Assembly (NCBI GenBank): GCA_006937955.1
Contig: SSNP01000132.1
Span: 1,380,629 to 1,444,628, forward strand
Source of the DNA: Pachypanchax playfairii
Lineage: Eukaryota > Chordata > Actinopteri > Cyprinodontiformes > Aplocheilidae
Length of the DNA: 64,000 nt
Direction of reading: 5' to 3'
In this document: positions 46,088-55,080 of the stretch, one piece after another
Position numbering within the stretch: the stretch's first letter is position 1
Layout of the letters: the number at the start of each line of letters is the position of its first letter
Program-made: the position numbers and the translations under genes
The notes under the pieces: generated by a model
The model's input: the letters and a program-made list of their open reading frames with translations, nothing else
The model's database searches: none
What the model was told of the DNA's origin: nothing

Positions 46088-47605
46088 CCCTCCTAACACC
46101 TTCGCGCAATTTTTTGCGCAGGCAGGTGGCTTTTTGTGAATAATTTTGGCTGTGCCAGTGCAATGTGTGTAATTTTTTCCGAGGGTGTGCATTTTGGGGG
46201 GATTTACAAATAAAAAGTAAATTTGACCCTCTTTCTCCATTTAATATTAGGTTGACATCATATAGTAACACCTTTCATCCTTTGTCATTTTTTGTGCAAT
46301 TGACTCCCATGTAAACTTTATTTTTTCAACACGCCCCAAATATTAACAAAATTTTTTTATATATGTATTTTATTTGGGTGTTTACACAGGTTACATATTT
46401 TTCTATATATGGTGGGGCAACGACTGAACCCCTCACTAAATTCAAGGGATTTGGGGTGGGGGGTGTCCTCTGACTGCACAGTGAAATACTTATTTCTAAC
46501 AAAAATGGTTTGGATGTGTTTTAGAGATGTCCCAGACTGATGTGCATGTGTTAGTTCAGGTTTTTTTCTGTTTTTTACGTTTGTGCAGCTTCCTCAAATA
46601 CGTATGTAGTCAGAAAACCAGCATAAATCGGGGTGTTAATGATCCCTTATGGATTTCGAGTAGCAGCATCGCCTGGTCCCCAGAAGCCTGACAACAGCCT
46701 TGCCTTTTGGCCACCAGAAATCTATTGTCCTGGAGTCACCGCCGTGAGCCAAGTTGAAACGATTGAGGACTCTTTAATTATTTTTTAACCGAAGAGATCC
46801 TCAAAATAACCCTTCAGCATATGGACACGGAGGGCATGAGAAAGCACAACTGGACAGAGGTGGACGTAGTGGATCTGTGCTTTTTGACTGCTCATCCTTG
46901 CTGGGGTGCACACCTCCCAGGGCAAAGCTACCAGCAGTCTCTGGAGGGAGGAGATGGGAAGGCCAAGTTTCAGAGACACAAAGCCAGAGATGTCATCTCT
47001 GCAAAGGCAAGAGGAGCATTCATCCACGCTGCTGTGCTAACTGCTAGCTGTGTGCAAAGAGCACACAACAGTTATCTGTTCCTCCTGCAGCCAATAATAT
47101 ACCCCACACTCCCTTCCCACACACCCACCTGCACACACACACAAATTACTTGTTCTTTGTTCAATGCTCTGTAATAAACAGCTCAAATTGTCTATTTTGT
47201 AAGTGTTTTGTAAAGGTAAAAGGTTTGATTTTCTATGAAAATATGACATTACACAAAGAGTATAAAGTAAAAAAATAAATAAAAAATTGCACATTTGTGA
47301 CACTCCAAGACTTTTACAATCCACCCCAGAAAAAAGTTCTGTAGATATTGCACATGGAAAATTGTTCAATTTTTGCTGTTTTTTGGATGTTTTTACAGTC
47401 CAGGTTTTAATGATAAAACCTGGCATTAAAGGGGTTAAATCTCAGAAATACACAAATATTTCAATATATTTTAAAAGGACTGAAGCGAAAGATTAAATTT
47501 ATTTTAAAAAAACAGAACTTTTAAAAGATTATGTAATTTTATCAACAGTTAAACCTCTTGTGCACATTTTTGTGCAGGAGGATGAAAGATGTTACAATCA
47601 AGGTG
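46088..47605. mobile_element. 1.5-kb TTAA element inserted in the LINE
   Basis: TTAA is present on both sides (46084-46087 and 47606-47609), and joining the flanks with one TTAA restores the LINE reading frame. The left end is CCCTCCTAACACCTTCGCGC; near the right end GTGCACATTTTTGTGCAGGA mirrors the left sub-terminal GCGCAATTTTTTGCGCAGG, so short hairpins sit near both ends. An open frame at 46785-47174 (plus) and its antisense 46785-47027 have no recognisable transposase domain. A 50-90-bp piece (46205-46290) is shared with 43490-43570. TTAA targeting suggests piggyBac; autonomy cannot be shown. Confidence 0.8.
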
Positions 47606-47889
47606 TTAAATTTAATCGGACTGGAAGCCAGTGTAAACGGGCCAAGACTAGGGAGATATGTTCACGGCGTCTTGTTCCCGTAATAAAATGGGCGGTAGCA
47701 TTCTGAAGATGGGCTAAGGACGTTGAGGCAGCACGATAAAGTATAGAGTTAGCATAATCCAATCCAGAGGTGACAAAAGCATGAACCACCGTTTCAAGGT
47801 CTCACTTATTCAAAACAGCCTTTAGCTGAAGCAGATGACGAAGTTGATAAAAACAGGATTTCACAACCTGATTTATATAAAAGGGGTGC

Positions 47890-48735
47890 ACATAAGTGGT
47901 CCGCAGGTCTGCACACACTGTCAAAATATAAAATGCGCACCAGATGAAAAGTTGCAACACGCGTTTGCGTACTTAACATTGGTTTGGCTGAGCTGCGTGA
48001 ATTTTTAGGTTAATCAGAGGTGGGGTTCATTGTCAAATAAATGAAGAATCCCGTTGACTTCTTCTGTTTGACTGTTCCAGCTGATCAGCTGATGCTGCGT
48101 CTCTCTCTGTCTCTGTGTATCAGTTTGCCAGTGAGACGGATTTTCAGTCAGTCAGATCAGTGCAGCTGACTGCAGGATTCTGCATCGCGTCAAAACTGAA
48201 AAAATTAACTGGATAAGACAAATAGACCATCGTGGCACAGACGTGTATAACTACCTTTTTGTGCTATAAAATACAGAAAACCACCTGTTTTAATCAACAG
48301 TATCAGCGTATTTGTCTGTTATCCACGCCATTTTGAATGCGTGCAAAGCACTATGGAATATGCAGTCAATGCCCCATAACTGTCCAGTGTATCTTTTTAT
48401 CTGACTGCATCACATTACAAACATCCTCATCATTTCAAAACAAAAAACAGTTACAGTAAATGACAGAAGCCCCAACAGCTGACTAATAAATTTCAACACC
48501 AAACTGTTAAATGTAGATTAAAGTGAACAATCAAACCTGTAAACAATCCAACCTGAACTCTGAAGGTTTTTTTTTTACCAGTATTTTTATATTTTACTGG
48601 TTTCTCTTGATTTTTTCAACAATTAAAGGATTTTTATTGAAACAAATATAGAGCCAGGTAAAGTAAACAGACTGAATTTGAAGCTTGATGAAACCAAAAA
48701 CAAAGCAAAGGAGCTCGGAAGAGACACAGCGAGAC
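47890..48735. other. Sequence inserted in or replacing LINE, unassigned
   Basis: Begins AAAGGGGTGCACATAAGTGG, which resembles the end of hAT-like MITEs, but I could not match a second end. No coding frame of note. Confidence 0.35.
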
Positions 48736-49229
48736 ACATTTAAAAATGTGAGGACCAAGCAACAACACTAGGTTCTCTTCTGAGAACCAGGCCGAAACCA
48801 GATTGAAAAAGGTCAAAAATTTTAAACACGCATAAAAGCTCTAAAATCTGGGAAAAAACAACCTTTTCTAACAGCTTCGAAAGAAAAGTAAGCTTTGAGA
48901 TGAGGCGATAATTTTCCAGGGCATTCCAGTCAAGATTCTGTATTTTTAAGAGAGGCTGCACCATTGCATACTTAAACAGTCGTGGGACCACCCCCATATT
49001 GAGGCTGCCATTAATAATTGCACAGACGGGTAGACCCACAGACTGGAAAGATTCTTTTAACAGTCGCGGGGGTATGGGATCGCTCGGGGAGCCCGCAGGC
49101 TTCATCAACCAAGCAACCAAGTCTGCGAGAAAGGACATAGAGACAGGCTGAAAGTGGTCAAAAATATTAAGAGTGGTTGGTACAGTGAAACAGTATCAGT
49201 ATGTAACTAACAACGCTAATCCTAAAAAC

Positions 49230-49333
49230 GCCTCCTTATATTTTTTCCTTCTCTTTGAATTCTTGCTTGTATGTTCTCTCAATGTAAGTCGCTTTGGATA
49301 AAAGCGTCTGCTAAATGACAGTAGTAGTAGTAG
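49230..49333 (+). mobile_element. 5'-truncated SINE/LINE tail with 21-bp target duplication
   Basis: A ~104-base insert ends with GTCGCTTTGGATAAAAGC, GTCTGCTAAATGACA and (GTA)n. Exact 21-bp direct repeats beginning AACAACGCTAATCC flank it (49209-49229 and 49335-49355), the signature of target-primed reverse transcription. The same tail is at 28166-28229. Confidence 0.92.
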
Positions 49334-49355
49334 TAACAACGCTAATCCTAAAAAC

Positions 49356-49926
49356 TAGCTAATTTTCTATGTTAGCATTACTACCGTATATACCCACGTA
49401 TAGGTCGGTTTTTTGAGGAGTAAATTTCATGTCTGAAGAGGGGTTTCAACCTATATGCGAGATATCGGGAAGAAGTAAGTTTTTTTCAGGGGAAAATGTA
49501 AACAGCTTGGGGACTGGAGCAAGTACTCGGACGAGCGAACGATGTTCCTTATCAGCATGGATTATCAAAGACATGTTATATCTTTTTAATAAATATATTG
49601 TTACATCCCAGGATCGAAATGGGCTGCAACAAAGGTAAATTAAAAAGGTAAAAACACAGTGAAGGATGCATGTGGAGAGAAAAAGCTCCACAGAATTTAT
49701 TAAATAGCAAAACTCTCTCCGTAGCTGAAACTCGCGCTCCCTCTCTCGCTCCTCGACCTGAAGACGTGCCAGACGCAACTTCATTCTGACATCTAATCTA
49801 GAGGAGGGAGTGGACTCACGCTGCAGAACAGCCTTACCTGCGTAAACACCCAATGCTTCACCTGTAAGCGCAGCTGCTACTGATACTAGACGATATGAAC
49901 CAGCGTAAAAAAAATATATATATATA
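49356..49926. other. Unassigned, repeat-like start
   Basis: ACCGTATATACCCACGTATA at ~49382, followed by GTCGGTTTTTTGAGG, looks like the end of a known-style TA-flanked fish repeat. An AT microsatellite (49911-49928) precedes the Tc1 element. Confidence 0.35.
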
Positions 49927-49928
49927 TA

Positions 49929-50529
49929 CAGTGGGGCAAAAAAGTATTTAGTCAGCCACCAATTGTGTAAGTTCTCCCACTTAAAAGATCAGAGAGGCCT
50001 GTAATTTTCATCATAGGTATACCTCAACTATGAGAGACAAAATGAGGAAAAATAAATCCAGAAAATCACATTGTCTGATTTTTAAAGAATTTATTTGCAA
50101 ATTATGGAGGAAAATAAGTATTTGGTCAATAACAAAAGTTAATCTCAATACTTTGTTATATAGCCTTTGTTGGCAATGACAGAGGTCAAACGTTTTCTGT
50201 AAGTCTTCACAAGGTTTTCACACACTGTTGCTGGTATTTTGGCCCATTCCTCCATGCAGATCTCCTCTAGAGCAGTGATGTTTTGGGGCTGACGCTGGGC
50301 AACATGGACTTTCAACTCCCTCCAGAGATTTTCTATGGGGTTGAGATCTGGAGACTGGCTAGGCCACTTCAGGACCTTGAAATGCTTCTTACGAAGCCAC
50401 TCCTTCGTTGCCCGGGCGGTGTGTTTGGGATCATTGTTATGCTGAAAGACCCAGCCACGTCTCATTTTCAATGCCCTTGCTGATGGAAGGAGGTTTTCAC
50501 TCAAAATCTTACGATACATGGCCCCATTC
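49929..50529 (-). mobile_element. Tc1/mariner transposon, copy 3 (cut by gap)
   Basis: The end CAGTGGGGCAAAAAAGTATT follows TA (49927-49928). The terminal ~200 bases are almost identical to 63661-63860 and contain two direct-repeat sites (AAGTATTTAGTCA near the tip, AAGTATTTGGTCA about 170 bases in): the IR/DR architecture of Sleeping-Beauty-like Tc1 elements. The gene points left to right on the minus strand, so this is its 3' side. Confidence 0.95.
50145..50529 (-). pseudogene. Tc1 transposase, C-terminal part
   Basis: The minus-strand frame ends at a natural stop (...NKGYITKY) at 50145 and runs into the N gap at 50530. It contains the second and third catalytic residues: VFQHNNDPKHTARATKEWL and SPDLNPIENLWRELK (D and E of DD34E). 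Together with copy 1 it shows the family is intact in design, but each copy here is incomplete. The N-terminal half lies in the 100-N gap or is missing. Confidence 0.93.
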
Positions 50530-50629
50530 NNNNNNNNNNNNNNNNNNNNNNNNNNNNNNNNNNNNNNNNNNNNNNNNNNNNNNNNNNNNNNNNNNNNNNN
50601 NNNNNNNNNNNNNNNNNNNNNNNNNNNNN
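50530..50629. other. Assembly gap (100 N)
   Basis: One hundred N bases, the conventional placeholder length, inside the transposase. Sequence after the gap does not resemble Tc1, so more than 100 bases (N-terminal half plus TIR) are probably unresolved. Confidence 0.98.
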
Positions 50630-52370
50630 AATCTAGTGTTACTGTAATGACTCGCTCTGGAAAGCGATAAAGTTGTCGACTTTGTCCTTTATACTGCTTG
50701 CATTCAGTTCTGCTCTTTTACCTTGTAGCTGTAGTGGCTAAATGTCCATAGCGGACATTTAGCCGCTACGGACATTTAGCCGCCGTGTCATAAGAGAGGA
50801 AAAGTGGCGACTTTGTTTTGGTCTCAATCCTGTACTCAACAGCACACCTAGTGGGGAAAGATCGCTTGTTGCTCCTTTAACTGCTTGTTTCTTATTCTGT
50901 TGATTAAGTGTTTGAGACTGTTTGATTCAATTGTGCTGCTTACGTGAACTGCTTGTTTTCATTGCGGGATTTCTCAACGCTTTACTTCCGTCTTTTGTCT
51001 TTCTTTTGATCGCCACAAAGGAGTCGGTTTACTGCTGGAAAATGTTTACTGCTGTTTTTTTGTGATAAATCACAGATTTTGTTGGCGTCATTAGTTCTGG
51101 CGCAGAGAAAGAGGATGAAAGGAGAAGCATGTGTGTGTGTGTGTGAGAGAAGAAAGGTCTGACGCAGGGTTGGTGGATGAACTGCTCTTTTATCATTCAG
51201 TTTCAGTCTACAGGAATAATTTTTTGTAAGCAAGAAAAAATGCGACTTGTTGAACAGAACAGCGGCTCTTCTTCCGTCAGGTGTGCTTTACAGCAACAGA
51301 AAAGTGATTCATCCTCTGGGAATTCTTCACTTTCGTAACAAACAAGCTGATTTTATTTATCAATAAATGTTTTAGATCCTGCACAAATCCACTTATGAAG
51401 TAGTTGTATGACCAGAGGGACTTGTATTCTTTCATTTCTGCTAACGTGTTAGCACTTTGGGTGAAAACAAGGTAATTTACATCTGGATATGTTACTTCTG
51501 AACACTTCTTGCTCACTTAGCACAGAGCTTTATTGTCAATAAGCTTTATTTTCTCTTCGTATCTGGCCTTAGTAATGTTATCTAATATAGCTACATAATT
51601 TTGATACTTTTCTGATGTCTGAGAAACCTTGTCTTTCAACCACATAAACGCCATGAACATAGATTTGTGAAATCGCTTTGTTTACTTTAAGTATACCTCC
51701 AACATAGCTGCCGCTGCGCTGGAAGGAAGCTAGCAGTCACGTGATCAAAAACTATCTATGGCTGTGTCCAAATTCAGGGTCTGCATACAGACCCAGTCTA
51801 CCCGGTCGACGTGGTCCGCGTACTTCTTCGTACTTCGTCTAGCCTTCAGATGAACTCCCGCCCCCACCCCCACGAATGTGCTGTCACCTAGCAACCGTGA
51901 CGACTCTGGCCTGAACAGTTAGAACTGCTTAAAAATGTTTGAAGAAACAGTCTTTAGTTGGTTAATCCCGCAATAAATATGTATACTGTTATTTTGTTTT
52001 TCTTTTTATGAGAAAAATAAGGCTCTTCTGCCTTCTGTATTTTTATTATTTCATGTTTACCTTGAATATTTGTAAAATATTGTGGCTTTGGGGAGAACAT
52101 TTTATGTGATTGTTATTACTTTTGTGGGGACATATTGTGGAAAATACAGTTTTTTCATTGTTGGTACATGCTAAATATAGAATAAGGTAGGAATAATGTA
52201 AAGCCAGTTTAAATAATTAGTAAATTATGTGATTTAAGCAGACTTGAAAAGGTATCATACACATCAGACAATTCTACATCTTAGTAATGTGCAGGAAGCT
52301 TCCTTGTTGCGATAGGACATGTTAGCATCCATGAAATAGCATTTTGTTGTTGAAATGAAAAATATATTTC
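50630..52370. other. Unassigned, with a triple stem motif
   Basis: GGCTAAATGTCC at 50736-50747 is followed by its inverted complement GGACATTTAGCC twice (50753-50764, 50770-50781), allowing alternative hairpins. A (TG)n tract lies at ~51128-51145. Around 51765-51900 a CpG-rich block starting GGCTGTGTCCAAATTCAGGG resembles a common fish MITE end. No gene seen. Confidence 0.4.
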
Positions 52371-52374
52371 ATAT

Positions 52375-52480
52375 AACCATCAATCCATTTATTTATTTCT
52401 TTTCTGAACCTGCTTCTTCCTGTTCAGGGTCGCAGGAAGCTGGTGTCTATCTCCAGCAGTCATATATACCTGGACAGGTA
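52375..52480 (+). repeat. Common fish interspersed repeat fragment
   Basis: ATCAATCCATTTATTTATTT, then TTCCTGTTCAGGGTCGCAGG and AAGCTGGTGTCTATCTCCAG: a repeat motif frequent in teleost genomes. Only the first ~100 bases are present. Confidence 0.5.
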
Positions 52481-52539
52481 TATTTTATTATATTATATAT
52501 TTTATATATTTATATATTTAACATATTTTGTCTTGTGTA

Positions 52540-53165
52540 TTTCTAATTTCTGTGAAGATCTATGCTGGATAGCAGGAGCAGACCTGAAACTCTACCAGGC
52601 AGCGGGAGCTTCATAAGAAGCAGCCAGATACTCATTTGTCACCGGGTTGTTAACCTGCCTGGTAAACACTATTCAGAGTTTCACTGAGAGTATTCTTGTG
52701 ACCTGTATTTTGCCTCTGTGGTCTGCATTTACTCCCTGTGCTCTCCTCAGGATTCCAATGCCGGACCTGCTCCCTGAGTCTGCTTGACAATCCCTCAGAG
52801 TTCTATGTTCTGGTACCATCCCACTCTTCTAACAGCTCCACACAGCCTGCCCGCTCTCTGACACCCCAGCTCACTCAGCATCCCTTCTCCCAGACACCAT
52901 CTCCCTGCACAGCCGCTTCTCCCTCTGGATCTGACACCCTCATCAGAGTAATCAGCCTATGTGAGTTATTCCCTCTACACAATCTGTGGTTATCCTTATT
53001 ACCTCCCAGCCACTGACATCTCCTGTTCTCCTACCTCTCTCCTTACAGGGTGTGGCTGACAGGTGCAGCTCATGTGCATCCAATCTGCCTGCACAGCTGC
53101 TCGGCTTAAAGGGGGAGCGGCTGCAGGAAGTTGACATCAGATGGCTAGTTCCACTATCAAGCATG
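52540..53165 (+). other. Possible LTR-derived sequence
   Basis: The composition (CTCCTCAG / CCCTGTGCTC, Pro/Ser-codon-like pyrimidine-rich text with intervening GTGAGT- and CAG-like signals) resembles the LTRs at 28459 and 33272, but direct identity is low and no ends are found. Confidence 0.25.
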
Positions 53166-53170
53166 GTAAC

Positions 53171-53470
53171 AAGGCTGGGCGGCGAAGTCTAGTGGAAAGA
53201 GCGATCTCTCTTCGTTTGGAAGATGGTGGGTTCGATCCCTGGTGCTGGCAAGCTATGTCAAAGCATCCTTGAACCCACCGCTGCCTCGGGGTGGCCGTAG
53301 TCTGTTGGGAAGCAGGTCACCCTCCTATCGGGAAACCAGAGCTTGATCCCATGTCCCTGCAACTGCCCCCTGGGCGCTGTTCAAGATGGCTGCCCTCTGC
53401 TCCTCACAGTAAGGATGGGTCAAATGCAGAGCCAAATTTCCCCACGAGGGATTAATTTAGGAAATTTAAA
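53171..53470 (+). mobile_element. SINE with two tRNA-like heads
   Basis: The first head carries GTCTAGTGGAAAGAGCG (A box) and GGTTCGATCCC (B box) at ~53180-53242. A second head-like unit follows at ~53290-53350 with TAGTCTGTTGGGAAGC and GAGCTTGATCCC. The tail GAGGGATTAATTTAGG ends in A-rich sequence at 53463-53475. Two A/B-box pairs imply a dimeric tRNA-derived SINE. Confidence 0.65.
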
Positions 53471-53699
53471 AAAAACTCTTAAACTCTGATTCTCTAAGAA
53501 AGATTCTCTTGATCTTTTTTTCCTGTGACCAAACGAACTCACCCGTCAATCCTCAGGCAGATTTCCTCCCAGACTTCTCCTTTGTGATGGTTTTTACACC
53601 GTTATTTTTTCGTTCAGGGGACCTATGGGCCGGCTGGAAGAGGAGAAGACTGTGGCTCCCCATATGGGAGAGGAGAGCTGAGCAGCTGGTTTGAGCAGC

Positions 53700-53963
53700 T
53701 TGGATGGTAAATGGCGTGCACTTGTATAGCGCTTTAATTAGGTCCTACGACCCCCAAAGTGTTTCACACTACAGTTTTTTTGTCATTCACACGGGAGAGG
53801 GTAGGGGCTAACACTCACACAACCCGATACGCAGATCAGGGGGCAACATGGGGTTCAGGGACCCAAGGACACTTCAACATGTGGCGGTGGAAGCCGGGAT
53901 CAGTCCACCAACCTTCAAGTTGGAGGACAACCGCTCTAACCACTGAGCCACAGTCGCCCGCAT
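53700..53963 (-). mobile_element. tRNA-derived SINE, minus strand, second copy
   Basis: Homologous to 1718-2008: GAGAGGGTAGGGGCTAACAC, ATGCAGATC/ACGCAGATC, GGGGGCAACATGGGGTTCA and the tRNA-like head complement CCACTGAGCCACAG. The middle is shortened. Confidence 0.75.
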
Positions 53964-54936
53964 TTGGATGTTTAATTTGCGATAAATATCGGCAACAACG
54001 GTGTTTGAAGAGAGAAAGGGAGAAAAAAAAACAAGGCTCCCGTCGTTCACTTCAAAGAACCAATTCTTAGAGCCATTACATTCGCGAACGACACAACACT
54101 ACAAGACTAAACATGTTTCGTCTTCTGTCGTTGATACAGTCAGTCATATAGGTCCAGGATATTGATACTGATAACTGCCAATGTAGCTTAGGATATTCCT
54201 TAGCTATTATTTTAATATGTGGGATTGTGCTCTTTTAATAAAAACAACAACAACAAAAAGAAATGTTTGAGCCTTAAGCCCTGGGGTCTGAGATAGGAAA
54301 GGTATTATGCATTGGAGTTGGCAGTGGCACTGGCTGTTTTTGTTTATAAATAGATCCAGCCAGCACTTTTCCACTTGCAGTTATCCCATAATCATCAATC
54401 ACTCCCACATGTGGGCTGATTCTTCTTGCTCACCAGAGAGAAAATACACCATGAACCCTGTCCTTACACTGCCAACTTTTCAAGTAGAGCTCTGGGAGTG
54501 GGACATGAGAGTCTGGTTTGGAATGCTGACAGAATTTGTTACAACAGCTTTCATAACTCAGCCCTTCACCTCGCCTCCAGGTCATTACATCTAACAACAT
54601 CCTCTATTTTTACTTTTTGAACACATCTATGTCAGTGCCTGTATGTACAGCAGCTCTCAACAGCACCTGAACCTCATGGGATTCCACTGAACACATGAAG
54701 GACATTATGAAAGAAAAAAGCTCCTTTGTGGTTCTAATCATCACTATCCTGTAATTACAGACCAACAAAAGTGAACTCTCTTCCCTTTCAAATCTTAAAC
54801 TAAGTCTGTGTGCTGCAAATTTTACACTTAATTAAATGCATCCCACTTGAGGAGCATACACACATTTTTCTCCCTCTCCATGTTCCCATCAACCCCCCCC
54901 CAAAAAAGATAAACTTAAGCTGATTTTGAGCCTCAC
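53964..54936. other. Repeat-poor non-coding sequence, probable start of intron 1 of the INSYN1-like gene
   Basis: No recognised repeats beyond simple A-rich tracts (C8 at 54893-54902). On the minus strand it lies directly downstream of the exon at 54937-55080 and begins with the donor GTGAGG (54936-54931). Confidence 0.45.
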
Positions 54937-55080
54937 CTCCCGGAGTTCCTTTGCCACATCCTTGAGCTCCTTGAGAATGCCTTCGAGCTTGTTGATTACC
55001 ATCTTCATGTGGCTGCGGATACGTTCTTTTGGGCTGGGGGTCTCAGAGGTGTCCCAGGCTGGAGCTCTGCTGAGGGACAT
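54937..55080 (-). CDS. insyn1: First coding exon of an inhibitory synaptic factor 1 (INSYN1)-like gene
   Basis: The minus strand encodes 48 codons from ATG (55080-55078), with an in-frame TAA two codons upstream of the ATG, to a phase-0 junction at GAG/GTGAGG (donor 54936-54931). The peptide starts MSLSRAPAWDTSETPSP and continues ERIRSHMKMVINKLEGILK and ELKDVAKELRE, an amphipathic heptad coiled coil. From memory, vertebrate INSYN1 has the same layout: a short N-terminus then an ER-R-MKMVI..LEGIL.ELK..AKELREV coiled coil. INSYN1 is a neuronal postsynaptic protein binding gephyrin and the dystrophin complex at inhibitory synapses (family knowledge). The rest of the protein is not in the window, so the next exon must lie outside it. 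The paralogues INSYN2A/B are the main alternative. Confidence 0.62.

Larger units (their letters stand above)
45975..49190 (-). pseudogene. L2/CR1-type LINE ORF2 fragments on the minus strand, with insertions
   Basis: Reading down from ~49170: RT fingers (DPIPPRLLKESFQSVGLPV; NYRLISKLTFLSKLLEKVV; LFQSGFG) at 49138-48740; then, after an unrelated stretch, the post-RT region (QVVKSCFYQLRHLLQLK at ~47870; AFVTSGLDYANSILY; HISLVLARLHWLPVRLN) to 47610; then, after the TTAA element, ILLFTFKALNSLAPPYLSQL and LRSSDQ to ~45980. A stop separates AVLNK from DLETVVHAF. The palm motifs A-C, including YADD, are missing. Nonfunctional. Confidence 0.85.

Noticed and set aside
46785..47174. Transposase gene of the TTAA element
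   Set aside because: No DDE-type blocks or C-terminal Cys finger visible; kept only as an unassigned frame.
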